From NCBI GenBank assembly GCA_016716835.1, contig JADJUW010000001.1:1384001-1448000 (forward strand): a stretch of DNA of 64,000 nucleotides, given 5' to 3'. The notes under the pieces were generated by a model, which had not been told where the DNA came from, did no database searches, and worked only from the letters and a program-made list of their open reading frames with translations. The position numbers and the translations under genes are program-made. Source of the DNA: Myxococcales bacterium (GTDB taxonomy: Bacteria; Myxococcota_A; Polyangia; Haliangiales; Haliangiaceae). Shown one piece after another: positions 10,401 through 17,791 of this stretch. Each line of letters opens with the position of its first letter. Position 1 is the stretch's first letter.

Positions 10401-13400
10401 ACGGCGGCCGTTAGCTCGGGGCGCGCAAGCATGGCCTCCAGCGCCAGCTCGGCGCGTTCGCGGCCGGTTGGGCTGGCAAGCAGCATGGTCCAGCGTTCCA
10501 GCGCCTCGACGTCGCGACCCAATTTGTCCGCCAGCAGGGACGCGATGTCAGCGCTGAGCTGCGCCACGCCCGCCTCGGGCGCGCTCTTCTCGCGCAACAT
10601 GCTGACGCGGCGCTCAAGGATGTCCACGAGATCGAAGTAGCGCCTCTGCGCTTCGAATAAGCGTGCGAGCTCGACCATCGACGCGGCATCATCGGGATCG
10701 CGTTCGATTAGCTCTTGATAGGTCGCGATCGCCTGATCGGCATCGCCGAGGTGTTGCTCATAGACTTGCGCCAAACGGGTTAGCAAGGCTGCCTGCGGCA
10801 CGCCTACCCCGCCCGCATCGAGCCGTTGCCGCAACAGCGCCGCCAACGCCGGCCAATCCGCCGCGGCCACCAACAGGTCTTCGAGGGCGACATAGGCCTC
10901 TTGGCGCGTGGGCGCCTCGGCGAGCACGTAGCGCCACGTCGCGATCGCGCGCTCGGGCTGGCCACCCGCTCGCTCGTAGTGGGCGGCGCGTTGCCAATGA
11001 TCGATGCGACCGGCCGCGCTATCGGCGACATTTGCGAGCTGATGGTGCAGCGAGGCCAAGGTCTCGGGCGAGGCCGCTGTGCCTTGCAACCGAACGATCT
11101 CGAGCAACGCGTCGCGCACGTGCGGGGCGGAGGTGCCCGCCAACGAGACGATCGACTCGTACGCGACCAACGCGCGCGCCGGTTGCCCCAGGCGCAGCTC
11201 GAGCATCCGCGCCAGCTCCACGAGGTAGCGCAGGCGCAACTCATGATCGGTCGTCGCGTCGGCCGCTACGAGTTGCCAAAGCGAGGCCAGCTCGCCCCAT
11301 TTGCTCAGCTGCGCGCCGACACGTTGCACGGCCAGCCTCGCCACCTCCGAGCTGGCATCGGCAAGCAACGCTTCGCGATAGGACGCAAAGGCCGCGTTGG
11401 GTGCGCCAAGCCCGTGCTCCTCGGCCTCGGCGATCTTGAGATAGAGCGCGCACCTGCTCGGCCCAGGGGGCTGGTGCTCGACCGCGATGCGCAACACGCC
11501 AACGAGTTCTTTGTAGCGACGCTCGGCCTCGTAGATGGGCGCTAGCAAGGCCGCCGCACGCACCCTGACCTGCGGGTCCTCGAGCAGCCGCGCGACGAGG
11601 TCTCGCACCGTTTTTTCTTGACGATTTCGCGCCAACACCTCCTCGGCCAGCGTCAGCGCCGCCGCGGCATCTTGCAGCCGCGTCGCCTTTAGCTCGATCC
11701 GACGCACCAACACCGCCAGCTGTTCTTTGCCGGTAAGGTGTGGCGTCTCGCGCGCTAACAACTCCTCGGCCGCGCGCCACTGTTCGTGGGTCGTATAGAG
11801 GCGCTCGAGGGCGCGATAGGCCGTCGGCGCTTCGGCGTCGATTTCGAGCAGGCGCAGATAGGCGTCGGCCGCGTGCGACCATTGATGGCGTCGCTCTTCT
11901 TCCACCGCCGCGAGCGCCTGCAAGGTCTGGATGCGATCGGCGTCCTCGACCACGGCCTCAATGCGACGATTGAGCAAGTCGCACAACTCATCCCATCGCT
12001 CGGCCGCGTGATACATGCGCGCCAACGCATCGAACGCATCGCGCGCGTCGCGCTCGAATCCAAGCACCGTCAGCCACGCACTTTCGGCGCCCGCGAGGTC
12101 GCCTAGCGGATCTTCGCACACATGGGCCAATTCGGTGGCGAGCGCTCGCAACGGCGCGTGCACGCGCTTGTCTGGGCCGCTGGGCTCCGCGGCGCCGGCC
12201 AGCAACGCCGCAAGTACCGCGGCATACTGCGGGTGACGCGCTTGCCGGCTGGCCAACTCTGCCAAGACGGCGCGGGCCTCGCGATCAAAGGGCCTTGCCT
12301 CGACGACGCGGCGCGCGCTGTCCCAAGCCGCGTCGTGGTTGGCGAGCACGCCGCCATAGAGCGATACCAGGCGCGCATCGATCGCCTGACGTTGCTCGGC
12401 ATCGTTTGATTCCTCGCGGATAATTTCCAGCGCCGAGGCAATGCGTTCGCCATCACGACGTTGTTCCAGCAAAGGCAGCAAGGCCTCTGCCAAGGCCAAG
12501 CGATCGCCTGATGCCAAGGCGTTGCGCTTGGCAGGCACTTGAAGATAGGTCTCGAGCAACCCCAATAGGCCCGTCTTGGGCAGGCCCACGCGCAGCGCCA
12601 CCTGCCAGGCGCGCCAGTACAGCGGGAAGGCGTCTTGCGGCGCCGCCAGCTGTGCCTCATGGAGCTGGCCCATGCGGCTGAGCAAATCGAGCTCGCTCTC
12701 AGGCGACGACGCCGTCGCAAGCTCGCCGGTGAGCGCGTCGAGGACGCCTCGCCACGACTTGCGGCCGGCATGCAATTTGGCCAGTTGGCGAAAGGCGCGC
12801 ACTGAGGTCTGATCCACGGCGACGATGGCTTGATACGTGGCGATGGCCGCGGGCACGTCGCCCAGGCGTTCCTCTTCCATCGCGGCAATTCTAAACAGCA
12901 GCTCGCATTTGGCGGCGGCGCTTTCGGCTCGCTCCACCCGTTGGCGGTACAACGCGAGCAGGCCTGCATAGTCGCCAAGCGATAGCGCGAGCTCTTCGAG
13001 CTGGGCTTGCGCTTGCGCATTGCCAGGGTCAAGCGCCAGGACGCGCAACTGGTACCCCCGCGCCAGCGCGGGATCATGGAGACGTTGCGCCGCCAGCTTG
13101 GCCTGCTCACCGATGATGGCAAGGGCTGCGGCGGCGGATGGGCGGTGTTTTTCCATCGCCTCATCTAACAGCTGCAACAATTCCACCACTTGCTCGGGCT
13201 CATGCGCGAGGCGAGCCGCGTCGGCACGCAACGCCGCTTGGCTGGGGTCCGCCCACAGGGCACGCAACGTCCACGCAAACGCCAAGGCCTTTGAGCCGAG
13301 GCGTTGTTCGCACAGCGCGCGAATCTCGAGCAGGCGCGCGTGCCTCGCGTCGCCCTCGTCGTCCGTCGCAAGCAACGCCTCGAGCACCGGCAGCAGCCTT

Positions 13401-15805
13401 GACCATTTATCGGTGCGGAGATAGTGGTCTCGCAGCGCCAGCGCCGCGCGGCGATGAGACGGCGAGCTGGCGAAGACGCGCTCCCACGCACGCATCGCGC
13501 GCTCCTTGCCGTCGGTCGCGCTGCCGCTGGCTAACTCGGCCGCCCGCGTCGCGAGCTGCAAGCGTTCGTTTTCGTCTTCGGTGCGATCCGCTGCGCCCAG
13601 CAGCACGTCGACTAATTCGTCGCTCTGGCCGGCGGCGGCGTAGAGCGCCTCTAACCGATCGTATTGCCGCGTCGAGGCATAAAGTTCGCGCAGGATCCGC
13701 ATCGCCTTGGCATGCCCTGGGTCGAGCGCGAGGATCGCCTGATAGGCCTCCACCGCACGGGCTTGATCGCCCAGCCGGTCTTGATACGTGGCGCCAAGTT
13801 TTTCTAGCGCCGCGACACGCCGCTCGGGCGACGTGGCGGCATGCGCCTGACGCCCCAACACGTCGGCGAGCCGAGCCCAGTTACGCTCGCGCTCCCACAA
13901 AGTCGCCAGGGCCGCCAGCGCGTCGGTAGGCACCACCCCTTCGATGGCGAGGCATTGTTCATAGGTCGCGGCCGCAAGCGCCGCATCGCCTTGCTTCTCG
14001 GCCGCCACGCGCGCCAATTCGAGCAGGCCGTCGTATTTGGCCTGGCCGTCGAGCTCGGCGAGCTCCAGCGCCAGCACGTCGAGATACGGTCGCCATTGAC
14101 GTCGCCGAAGGTGCAACTCTTTAAGCCGCTGCAAGGCATCGCGATCGCCGGGCCTTAACTCCAAGATGCGCTCGAGCGGCCGCACCGCCTGCGCGAAATT
14201 GCTGAAGCGATCGCACCACAGGGTCGCAATCTCGCGCAACACCTCACACCGTTCATCCACGGCGAGTTCGGACGACTCCGCCAGCCGGCCAAGCAAGGCG
14301 ATGAGATCATTCCACCGCCCGAGCGCGCGATATTTATCCGCGAGCAATTGCATGACCGAGCGCGACGCGGGATCCAGCTTGAGGATGGCGACGTAGGTGT
14401 TAACCACCATGACGTCGAGCTTGAGGCGATCGCGATAGATCGCCGCGATCTGCATCAAGATGCCGGTGCGTGCCGCCACGTCGTCAGGCGGCAAGCGCTC
14501 GAGCTCTTCCTTCCAGATCTCGAGCAAGGCATTCCACTTGCCGCTCGCCTCATACAGTCGGCGCAAGGCCGCCTTGGCCTCCGCCGAGGCCGCGTCCGCT
14601 CGCGCCACGTGCTTCCACGCCTCGATCGCGGCGTCGGCCGGCGCGCTCGCCTCGATCGTACGTGCCGCATCGAGCGCCAAGGCGCGCGCGCGCGCGGTAT
14701 CCGGCGGGCTCTGCGCGAGCACGTGCCGCTCGGCCTGGCGCAGAAAGCTGGCAAACTTTCCCACCTCTTGACGGCTCGCCAAAAGGGCTCGAAAAAATTC
14801 CAACATCGTCGCATCGGCGGGATTGCCACGCCGCACCCGCGTAAAGCTCTCCTCCGCCGCGGCGAGGTCGCCGACGCGCTGCCACAAGACGTCGCCGAGT
14901 TCGCGGCTAAGCTCCATTTCGAGGCGATCGCCTGGCCGCACCTTGAGCGCCGATTGCAGCAGCACCACGAGGCCGCTCCAATTTTGCCCGGCCTTGTAGC
15001 GGTCGGCGAGGTGCGCCAGCGCGCTGGGATGCGCGGGATCGAGCGCCAGCACGCTGGCGGCGCATTCGTCGGCACGGCTTGCCTCGCCAAGCAGCGCAAA
15101 GGCACGGACTAATTCCATGTAGAGTCTTTTGCGCTCGTCGACGTCGGCACAGGCGGCGAGTGACTCCTGCAACACCGCCGCCCGCGCACCCTGATCGCCG
15201 CGCAACATGGCCAGGCGCTCGCGTGCACGCCAGGCGCGTCGCGTTTTCGGCGCGAGGGCCACGGCCTCCCCTAGCCAGCCTTCGATGCGCTCGTCGTCAA
15301 TAAAAAATCGCATGGCGGATTCGGCAAGCCGCGTCAGCGCAACCGCACGGCTGCTTGCCTCGCCATCGCGCCCACGCCGTCCCTCTGGCGTCGCCGTCAG
15401 CGCCTCGGCCTCGCCTTGCATCGACTCTTCGGCGCGCTGCCTTGCGTCGGCGATGTGGGCAGCCACCTCGGCCGCACGCTCCGAAGGGCCCAAGGTCGCC
15501 GCGACGCCTAGCGCCCGTTGTGCGCCCGCGACGTCGCAGCCTTCGTCAAAGGCCACGCGCGCTTGCTCCGCCAACACGCCCGCGCGATGCCCCTGCGAGG
15601 CTTCGCCTCGCGCCGCCAACGACTCCTCAACCAAGGCCAGCCATCGCACCGCGGCTTGCCAGGCGCCGCGATCACACAAGCGCTGCGCCACGGCGATGGC
15701 CTCTACCGCGGGCGCCTCGGCAAGCGCGACCGCAAGCTCGCCCCACAGCGTTTGCTCGTCTGCGTCTCGATCCAGTAACGCAAGCAGGGACGCAAGGTCA
15801 GCCAT
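4472..15805 (-). CDS. Giant tetratricopeptide-repeat protein (about 3,777 aa)
   Basis: One uninterrupted frame of 11.3 kb. The start is the ATG at 15805: a GGAGG lies 8 nt upstream, and the 32 extra residues available from 15901 look non-coding. There is no signal peptide, so the protein is probably cytoplasmic. From the first residues to the last it is built of TPR-like helical hairpins with the recurring pattern W..L...L, R..L...A.L.E..LGD...A...Y..VL..DP....A...L..LY. No enzymatic domain or membrane segment is visible. The last three units (about the final 120 residues) are the most canonical TPRs, with GDVYWALGAIHLELGEA. Long TPR arrays act as protein-binding scaffolds; the partner is unknown. 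The gene stands alone, convergent with the gene ending at 4462 and divergent from the ABC exporter. The same repeat style recurs in the SIR2-like/TPR protein at 36907-41832. Confidence 0.9.
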   Translation of the reverse strand: MADLASLLALLDRDADEQTLWGELAVALAEAPAVEAIAVAQRLCDRGAWQAAVRWLALVEESLAARGEASQGHRAGVLAEQARVAFDEGCDVAGAQRALGVAATLGPSERAAEVAAHIADARQRAEESMQGEAEALTATPEGRRGRDGEASSRAVALTRLAESAMRFFIDDERIEGWLGEAVALAPKTRRAWRARERLAMLRGDQGARAAVLQESLAACADVDERKRLYMELVRAFALLGEASRADECAASVLALDPAHPSALAHLADRYKAGQNWSGLVVLLQSALKVRPGDRLEMELSRELGDVLWQRVGDLAAAEESFTRVRRGNPADATMLEFFRALLASRQEVGKFASFLRQAERHVLAQSPPDTARARALALDAARTIEASAPADAAIEAWKHVARADAASAEAKAALRRLYEASGKWNALLEIWKEELERLPPDDVAARTGILMQIAAIYRDRLKLDVMVVNTYVAILKLDPASRSVMQLLADKYRALGRWNDLIALLGRLAESSELAVDERCEVLREIATLWCDRFSNFAQAVRPLERILELRPGDRDALQRLKELHLRRRQWRPYLDVLALELAELDGQAKYDGLLELARVAAEKQGDAALAAATYEQCLAIEGVVPTDALAALATLWERERNWARLADVLGRQAHAATSPERRVAALEKLGATYQDRLGDQARAVEAYQAILALDPGHAKAMRILRELYASTRQYDRLEALYAAAGQSDELVDVLLGAADRTEDENERLQLATRAAELASGSATDGKERAMRAWERVFASSPSHRRAALALRDHYLRTDKWSRLLPVLEALLATDDEGDARHARLLEIRALCEQRLGSKALAFAWTLRALWADPSQAALRADAARLAHEPEQVVELLQLLDEAMEKHRPSAAAALAIIGEQAKLAAQRLHDPALARGYQLRVLALDPGNAQAQAQLEELALSLGDYAGLLALYRQRVERAESAAAKCELLFRIAAMEEERLGDVPAAIATYQAIVAVDQTSVRAFRQLAKLHAGRKSWRGVLDALTGELATASSPESELDLLSRMGQLHEAQLAAPQDAFPLYWRAWQVALRVGLPKTGLLGLLETYLQVPAKRNALASGDRLALAEALLPLLEQRRDGERIASALEIIREESNDAEQRQAIDARLVSLYGGVLANHDAAWDSARRVVEARPFDREARAVLAELASRQARHPQYAAVLAALLAGAAEPSGPDKRVHAPLRALATELAHVCEDPLGDLAGAESAWLTVLGFERDARDAFDALARMYHAAERWDELCDLLNRRIEAVVEDADRIQTLQALAAVEEERRHQWSHAADAYLRLLEIDAEAPTAYRALERLYTTHEQWRAAEELLARETPHLTGKEQLAVLVRRIELKATRLQDAAAALTLAEEVLARNRQEKTVRDLVARLLEDPQVRVRAAALLAPIYEAERRYKELVGVLRIAVEHQPPGPSRCALYLKIAEAEEHGLGAPNAAFASYREALLADASSEVARLAVQRVGAQLSKWGELASLWQLVAADATTDHELRLRYLVELARMLELRLGQPARALVAYESIVSLAGTSAPHVRDALLEIVRLQGTAASPETLASLHHQLANVADSAAGRIDHWQRAAHYERAGGQPERAIATWRYVLAEAPTRQEAYVALEDLLVAAADWPALAALLRQRLDAGGVGVPQAALLTRLAQVYEQHLGDADQAIATYQELIERDPDDAASMVELARLFEAQRRYFDLVDILERRVSMLREKSAPEAGVAQLSADIASLLADKLGRDVEALERWTMLLASPTGRERAELALEAMLARPELTAAVADVLWPHYLASAQWSRVVRLGETLAATDHLKTKLARLGQVARVYEDRLGDRERAFAARVEALKAAVGEPEIMLEINETERLAGLLGKEDALIELYQDIAPRVLDGEIGRRLYLDIAELAQALRQDLALAEASYRSVLATHPDDKMVLGALEVMYRERDDVPALLAILARKTELSGGEPSELLRLWVEMARLYATRAHDQAAAIEAWQQVLLLEPTHREALAALAALYAGSERWHDRREVLLRQLATTRDHAAQVSFCLSLGQLARDHLDDGEAAIMHFDAAMDLDPNNQVALAALEQYLDHPTFGHEAAAAVEPRYVARQQWPQLVKVYEIRLRAAAGPAERNALHRQIARLHEDQLEDLEGAAQWYARVLRDEPHDDATHGELERIVQFLGAWPLLATTYQQILDELGSESARVRAYAWALTQVLDARLHEPLQALQAARRALECDDDGDPTDAQIVAYLERMLDSSGLHAALAEFYRELLGGMGNKGAPLPAAYLELAHKLALRCERALGDADGAIEVYRDMLAIAHDAGDDAAWERAADELQRLLDVRQRWDELVDLTEQRIARLAGDIKESSHRLTLAGLLEARMGDLSAAVDQYEIVLASEVGGERAVAALERLVMQDAVRERILAILEPLYRGRDWWQKLVIILDSKLAYIADPHEQFETLAEVATLHEQRGGDVGFALNAWARAWQLDVDSTQAGDAVLRLGQALAEWPLVVNALHRAKENASDPDRRAFYGAEYAAVVETQLGDLAAALQAWRAVRDVASDATEANLQIERLLLKTSQPLEVAKEWERRALDADGDEREILLSRLANLYEDVLHDHAGAIRTHETLLEQLPGHAASLDALERLYDAAGAAAELARVLAMKLNYADGDGDELRRLRFALAAVYERRLGDQATAVEVYEQALGVDARDIEVLAELRRLYAQREMWPELVDTLERLVEALPDAATARAEALTEAGDIADAKLRETERAVGLYLAALAQAPSHPAARAALFKKAMTDEQSASVIATLLALHRDEGNLEAVEALLSRNVSLAREGVEGLDVAAATAALAAFHETERHQPAQAYQVWRGALAHELTWRAAMAQVERLALGLGNWAQVAGDVRQVLASPLPPEVDYGLSIWLAGIAEERTGDLLGAANALERALLLAPEPTSVLAALERVLAGAQAWPRYLEVVRRQADLAEDDAQRADLFFRLGEVSAQMRGDLDAAVGWYREALASDPSHTPTSQALEHLVATGRGPVDEIVELLERLFRERQAWPKLHHVLAQRVAQTADRAGRAELYRDMYEIASAHLADPLAALDAAGGWLAEAPDEPDALAAVEQLADQTGRWAELAARLDGVAAATDDVARRNLLYLRIGGVLRDKLGDGARAAAAYRNVLASEPRHVDALRALIGVYHQARQAQLEAETCLQLAPVLDDLDERRAMLIRAAELWMGLDQGDAALAAWMAVLATDPYDVAALGQSARLLAQLGRHAEHAAMLRRAIDATSDDTARAALLEQLAAVWQAHLGDGAPVVAAWQERVALRPDLASLRALEAAQRRLGDVEGAIETIRHIVDVTPGPARRDEWGRLAAQLRQAGRPDDAAEAYVAALALDPTWIVGLDALAALWHAPDDAERLAAQWERAAMASAERGDLVNEVAHRAAQVEALLAGGLAREARAPLQAILAKAPQHTQAQLQLAKIAALENDWATVGGLVEQLLTANLPPPQQAELCVMQARLALQRDDLGSARQWYERAVAADANHRPAIKWLYEDALGRGDGEQANTWLLRLLGVEDDASREALVQTWWSGQQPGVVPAHVLEMVPYVREVARRRPRDSSWSFVVADCEIGAGLVDEAQARLLEVADLAKGQRRNRDHARAKERLAGLAMRRGEVATAQGLYEEALKLQPGDPATMAALGALYFEHRDWENARRMYRALVLQPLDASSGVSKGDVYWALGAIHLELGEARQARGMFQRGLELEPQHERLRAGLAATPA

Positions 15806-15813
15806 GTTTGGTG

Positions 15814-15818
15814 CCTCC
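15814..15818 (-). promoter_or_regulatory. Ribosome-binding site of the giant TPR gene
   Basis: GGAGG on the minus strand, 8 nt upstream of the ATG at 15805. It decides the start: the site lies inside the longer possible frame, immediately after an in-frame ATG at 15820. Confidence 0.7.
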
Positions 15819-15946
15819 ATGGTAGCCGCCGCGTGCGCGACCGACAACGCCCGAGCCTGGCATTCACCGCGAACCATTAGGCGCCATGGCCTGCAATCCA
15901 CCTACATGTACTTGTGCACCGCCGAGGGCGCGAGTAGATATGGCGC

Positions 15947-17791
15947 GTGTCTGCCCGTTCACCTTGGACATACATCGTGCCGCATCGGTGGGCGTTCATA
16001 TCGGGCACGGCGCTGCTGCTGGCCACCAACGCCCTCTATCTTGGCATCCCGTTGGCCCTGGGCCGCATGGTCGAGGCGCTGCGTGCCGGCCAGGCGGACG
16101 CCGTCGCCACCCACTGTCTCTGGCTCTCGGCCTACGCGATCGCCACCGCCATCACACGAATCGGGTCGCGGCTCTTGATTTTCAACGCCGCGCGGGCGGC
16201 GGAATACGATCTGCGGGGCGAATTATTTTCGCACCTGCTAACACTGGAGCCCGCGTACTATCGCGGCGGCACCGGCGAAGCCATGACGGCGCTCTCGAGC
16301 GACATGCAGACCGTGCGGGCGCTGTGGGGCGCGGGCGTCTTGAACGTCGCCAATACGATCTTTGCCTTTGCCACGGTGCTCATCATGATGGTGCGCATCG
16401 ATCCGTGGCTGACGCTGCTCAGCATCATCCCCTACCCGGCCATCGTGTTGGTAGGACGCGCCTTTGGCAAGCATATTTTTCGCGCCTCTCAGGCAACCCA
16501 GAAAAAACTGGCGCAGCTCGCCAATGCGCTGCAGGAAGACTTCGGTGGCATTGCGGTGCTGCGCTCCTATGGCGCGGGGCCGCATCGGCGCGCGGCGGTC
16601 GCGCAATGCTCGGAAGACCTTCGCCACGCCAATATGCGGCTCGCGCGCATCCGCGGCACGTTGGGGCCAACGCTTGCCGCCTTGGGATCCCTCGGCACGT
16701 TGGCGGTGTTGTGGTACGGCGGCCTCAAGGCCATCGAGGGCAAGCTGAGCGTGGGCGATCTCGTCGAGTTCTCGGCGCTGCTGGCGCGCCTGGTATGGCC
16801 GACGCTAGCGCTTGGGTGGATGCTTTCGCTGTGGCAACGCGGCCAGGCGAGTTGGCTTCGCATCGAGGCGATGTTGCGTCGTCTGCCCAAGACTGCGGCG
16901 CTTGCGGCCAACGCGCCGGCGCCAACTGGGGCCGCCGAGGTGACGCCTGATAGTGCGCGCCATGCGGACGCGGTTGCGATCGATCACCTAACCGTCACCA
17001 TCAACGGTCATGCCCTACTCACCGACGTCACGCTGCATGCGGCACGCGGCGAAATCATCGCCATTGTTGGCCCCACCGGCAGCGGCAAGAGTACCCTGTG
17101 CGACGCGATTTGCGGCCTGATTGAGCTGCCAAGCCAGCGCGTCTTTGTGCTGGGCACCGACATGACCTCCGCGGCCGCACTCGCTACCCGCCGTGCCATT
17201 GGCTACGCGCAGCAAGATGCCTTTTTATTCTCGACCACCGTCGGCGACAACATTGCGTTTGGGCTGGGGCGCGGCTCGGCGCTCGCGGGGCATTCGCTGC
17301 AGGAGCTCGACCAGCTCGACCCCCGCACCACCGCCATGGCGCAAAGCGCGCTCGCCGATCCGGAAAATGTCACGGCGATCGAGGCCGCGGCGCATGCGGC
17401 CGGCCTCACGCCCGATCTTGCGGCGATGCCACAGGGCCTGCGGACCGTCGTCGGCGAGCGCGGCATCACGCTTTCGGGCGGTCAACGCCAACGCGTCGCC
17501 TTGGCGCGCGCCCTGATTCGCAAGCCTAGCCTGCTCATCTTGGACGATTCGCTGTCGTCGGTCGATGCCAAGACCGAAGCGTCGATCTTGGAGGCCCTCG
17601 ACGCCTGGGTGGCGAACACCACCACCATCTTGGTTTCGCATCGGCCCAACGTCATCGCCCGCGCGCACCGCGTTTATGTGCTCGATCGCGGCAAGGTCGC
17701 TGAGGTCGGCACGCCGCAAGCGTTGCTCGCGCAAGGCGGCCTATTTTTTTCGCTGTATGGCCCGCATGTCAGCGCCCAGGAGCCGTCATGA
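15947..17791 (+). CDS. ABC transporter permease/ATPase, degenerate-site subunit (MdlA/SmdA-like)
   Basis: A 614-aa half-transporter: an exporter-type membrane domain of about six helices (residues 15-300), then a nucleotide-binding domain. Walker A GPTGSGKST is at about 375-383, signature LSGGQ at 509-513, Walker B LLILDD at 529-534 and the switch His in SHRPN. The residue after the Walker B Asp is Asp, not the catalytic Glu, which is usual for the MdlA-type half of a heterodimer. Between the Q-loop and the signature there is an insertion of about 30-40 residues (GLGRGSALAG to ENVTAIEAA) not usual in the family. The next gene starts at an overlapping ATGA, so the two are translationally coupled and probably form one exporter. 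Substrate unknown (multidrug or lipid are options). Confidence 0.9.
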   Translation: MSARSPWTYIVPHRWAFISGTALLLATNALYLGIPLALGRMVEALRAGQADAVATHCLWLSAYAIATAITRIGSRLLIFNAARAAEYDLRGELFSHLLTLEPAYYRGGTGEAMTALSSDMQTVRALWGAGVLNVANTIFAFATVLIMMVRIDPWLTLLSIIPYPAIVLVGRAFGKHIFRASQATQKKLAQLANALQEDFGGIAVLRSYGAGPHRRAAVAQCSEDLRHANMRLARIRGTLGPTLAALGSLGTLAVLWYGGLKAIEGKLSVGDLVEFSALLARLVWPTLALGWMLSLWQRGQASWLRIEAMLRRLPKTAALAANAPAPTGAAEVTPDSARHADAVAIDHLTVTINGHALLTDVTLHAARGEIIAIVGPTGSGKSTLCDAICGLIELPSQRVFVLGTDMTSAAALATRRAIGYAQQDAFLFSTTVGDNIAFGLGRGSALAGHSLQELDQLDPRTTAMAQSALADPENVTAIEAAAHAAGLTPDLAAMPQGLRTVVGERGITLSGGQRQRVALARALIRKPSLLILDDSLSSVDAKTEASILEALDAWVANTTTILVSHRPNVIARAHRVYVLDRGKVAEVGTPQALLAQGGLFFSLYGPHVSAQEPS

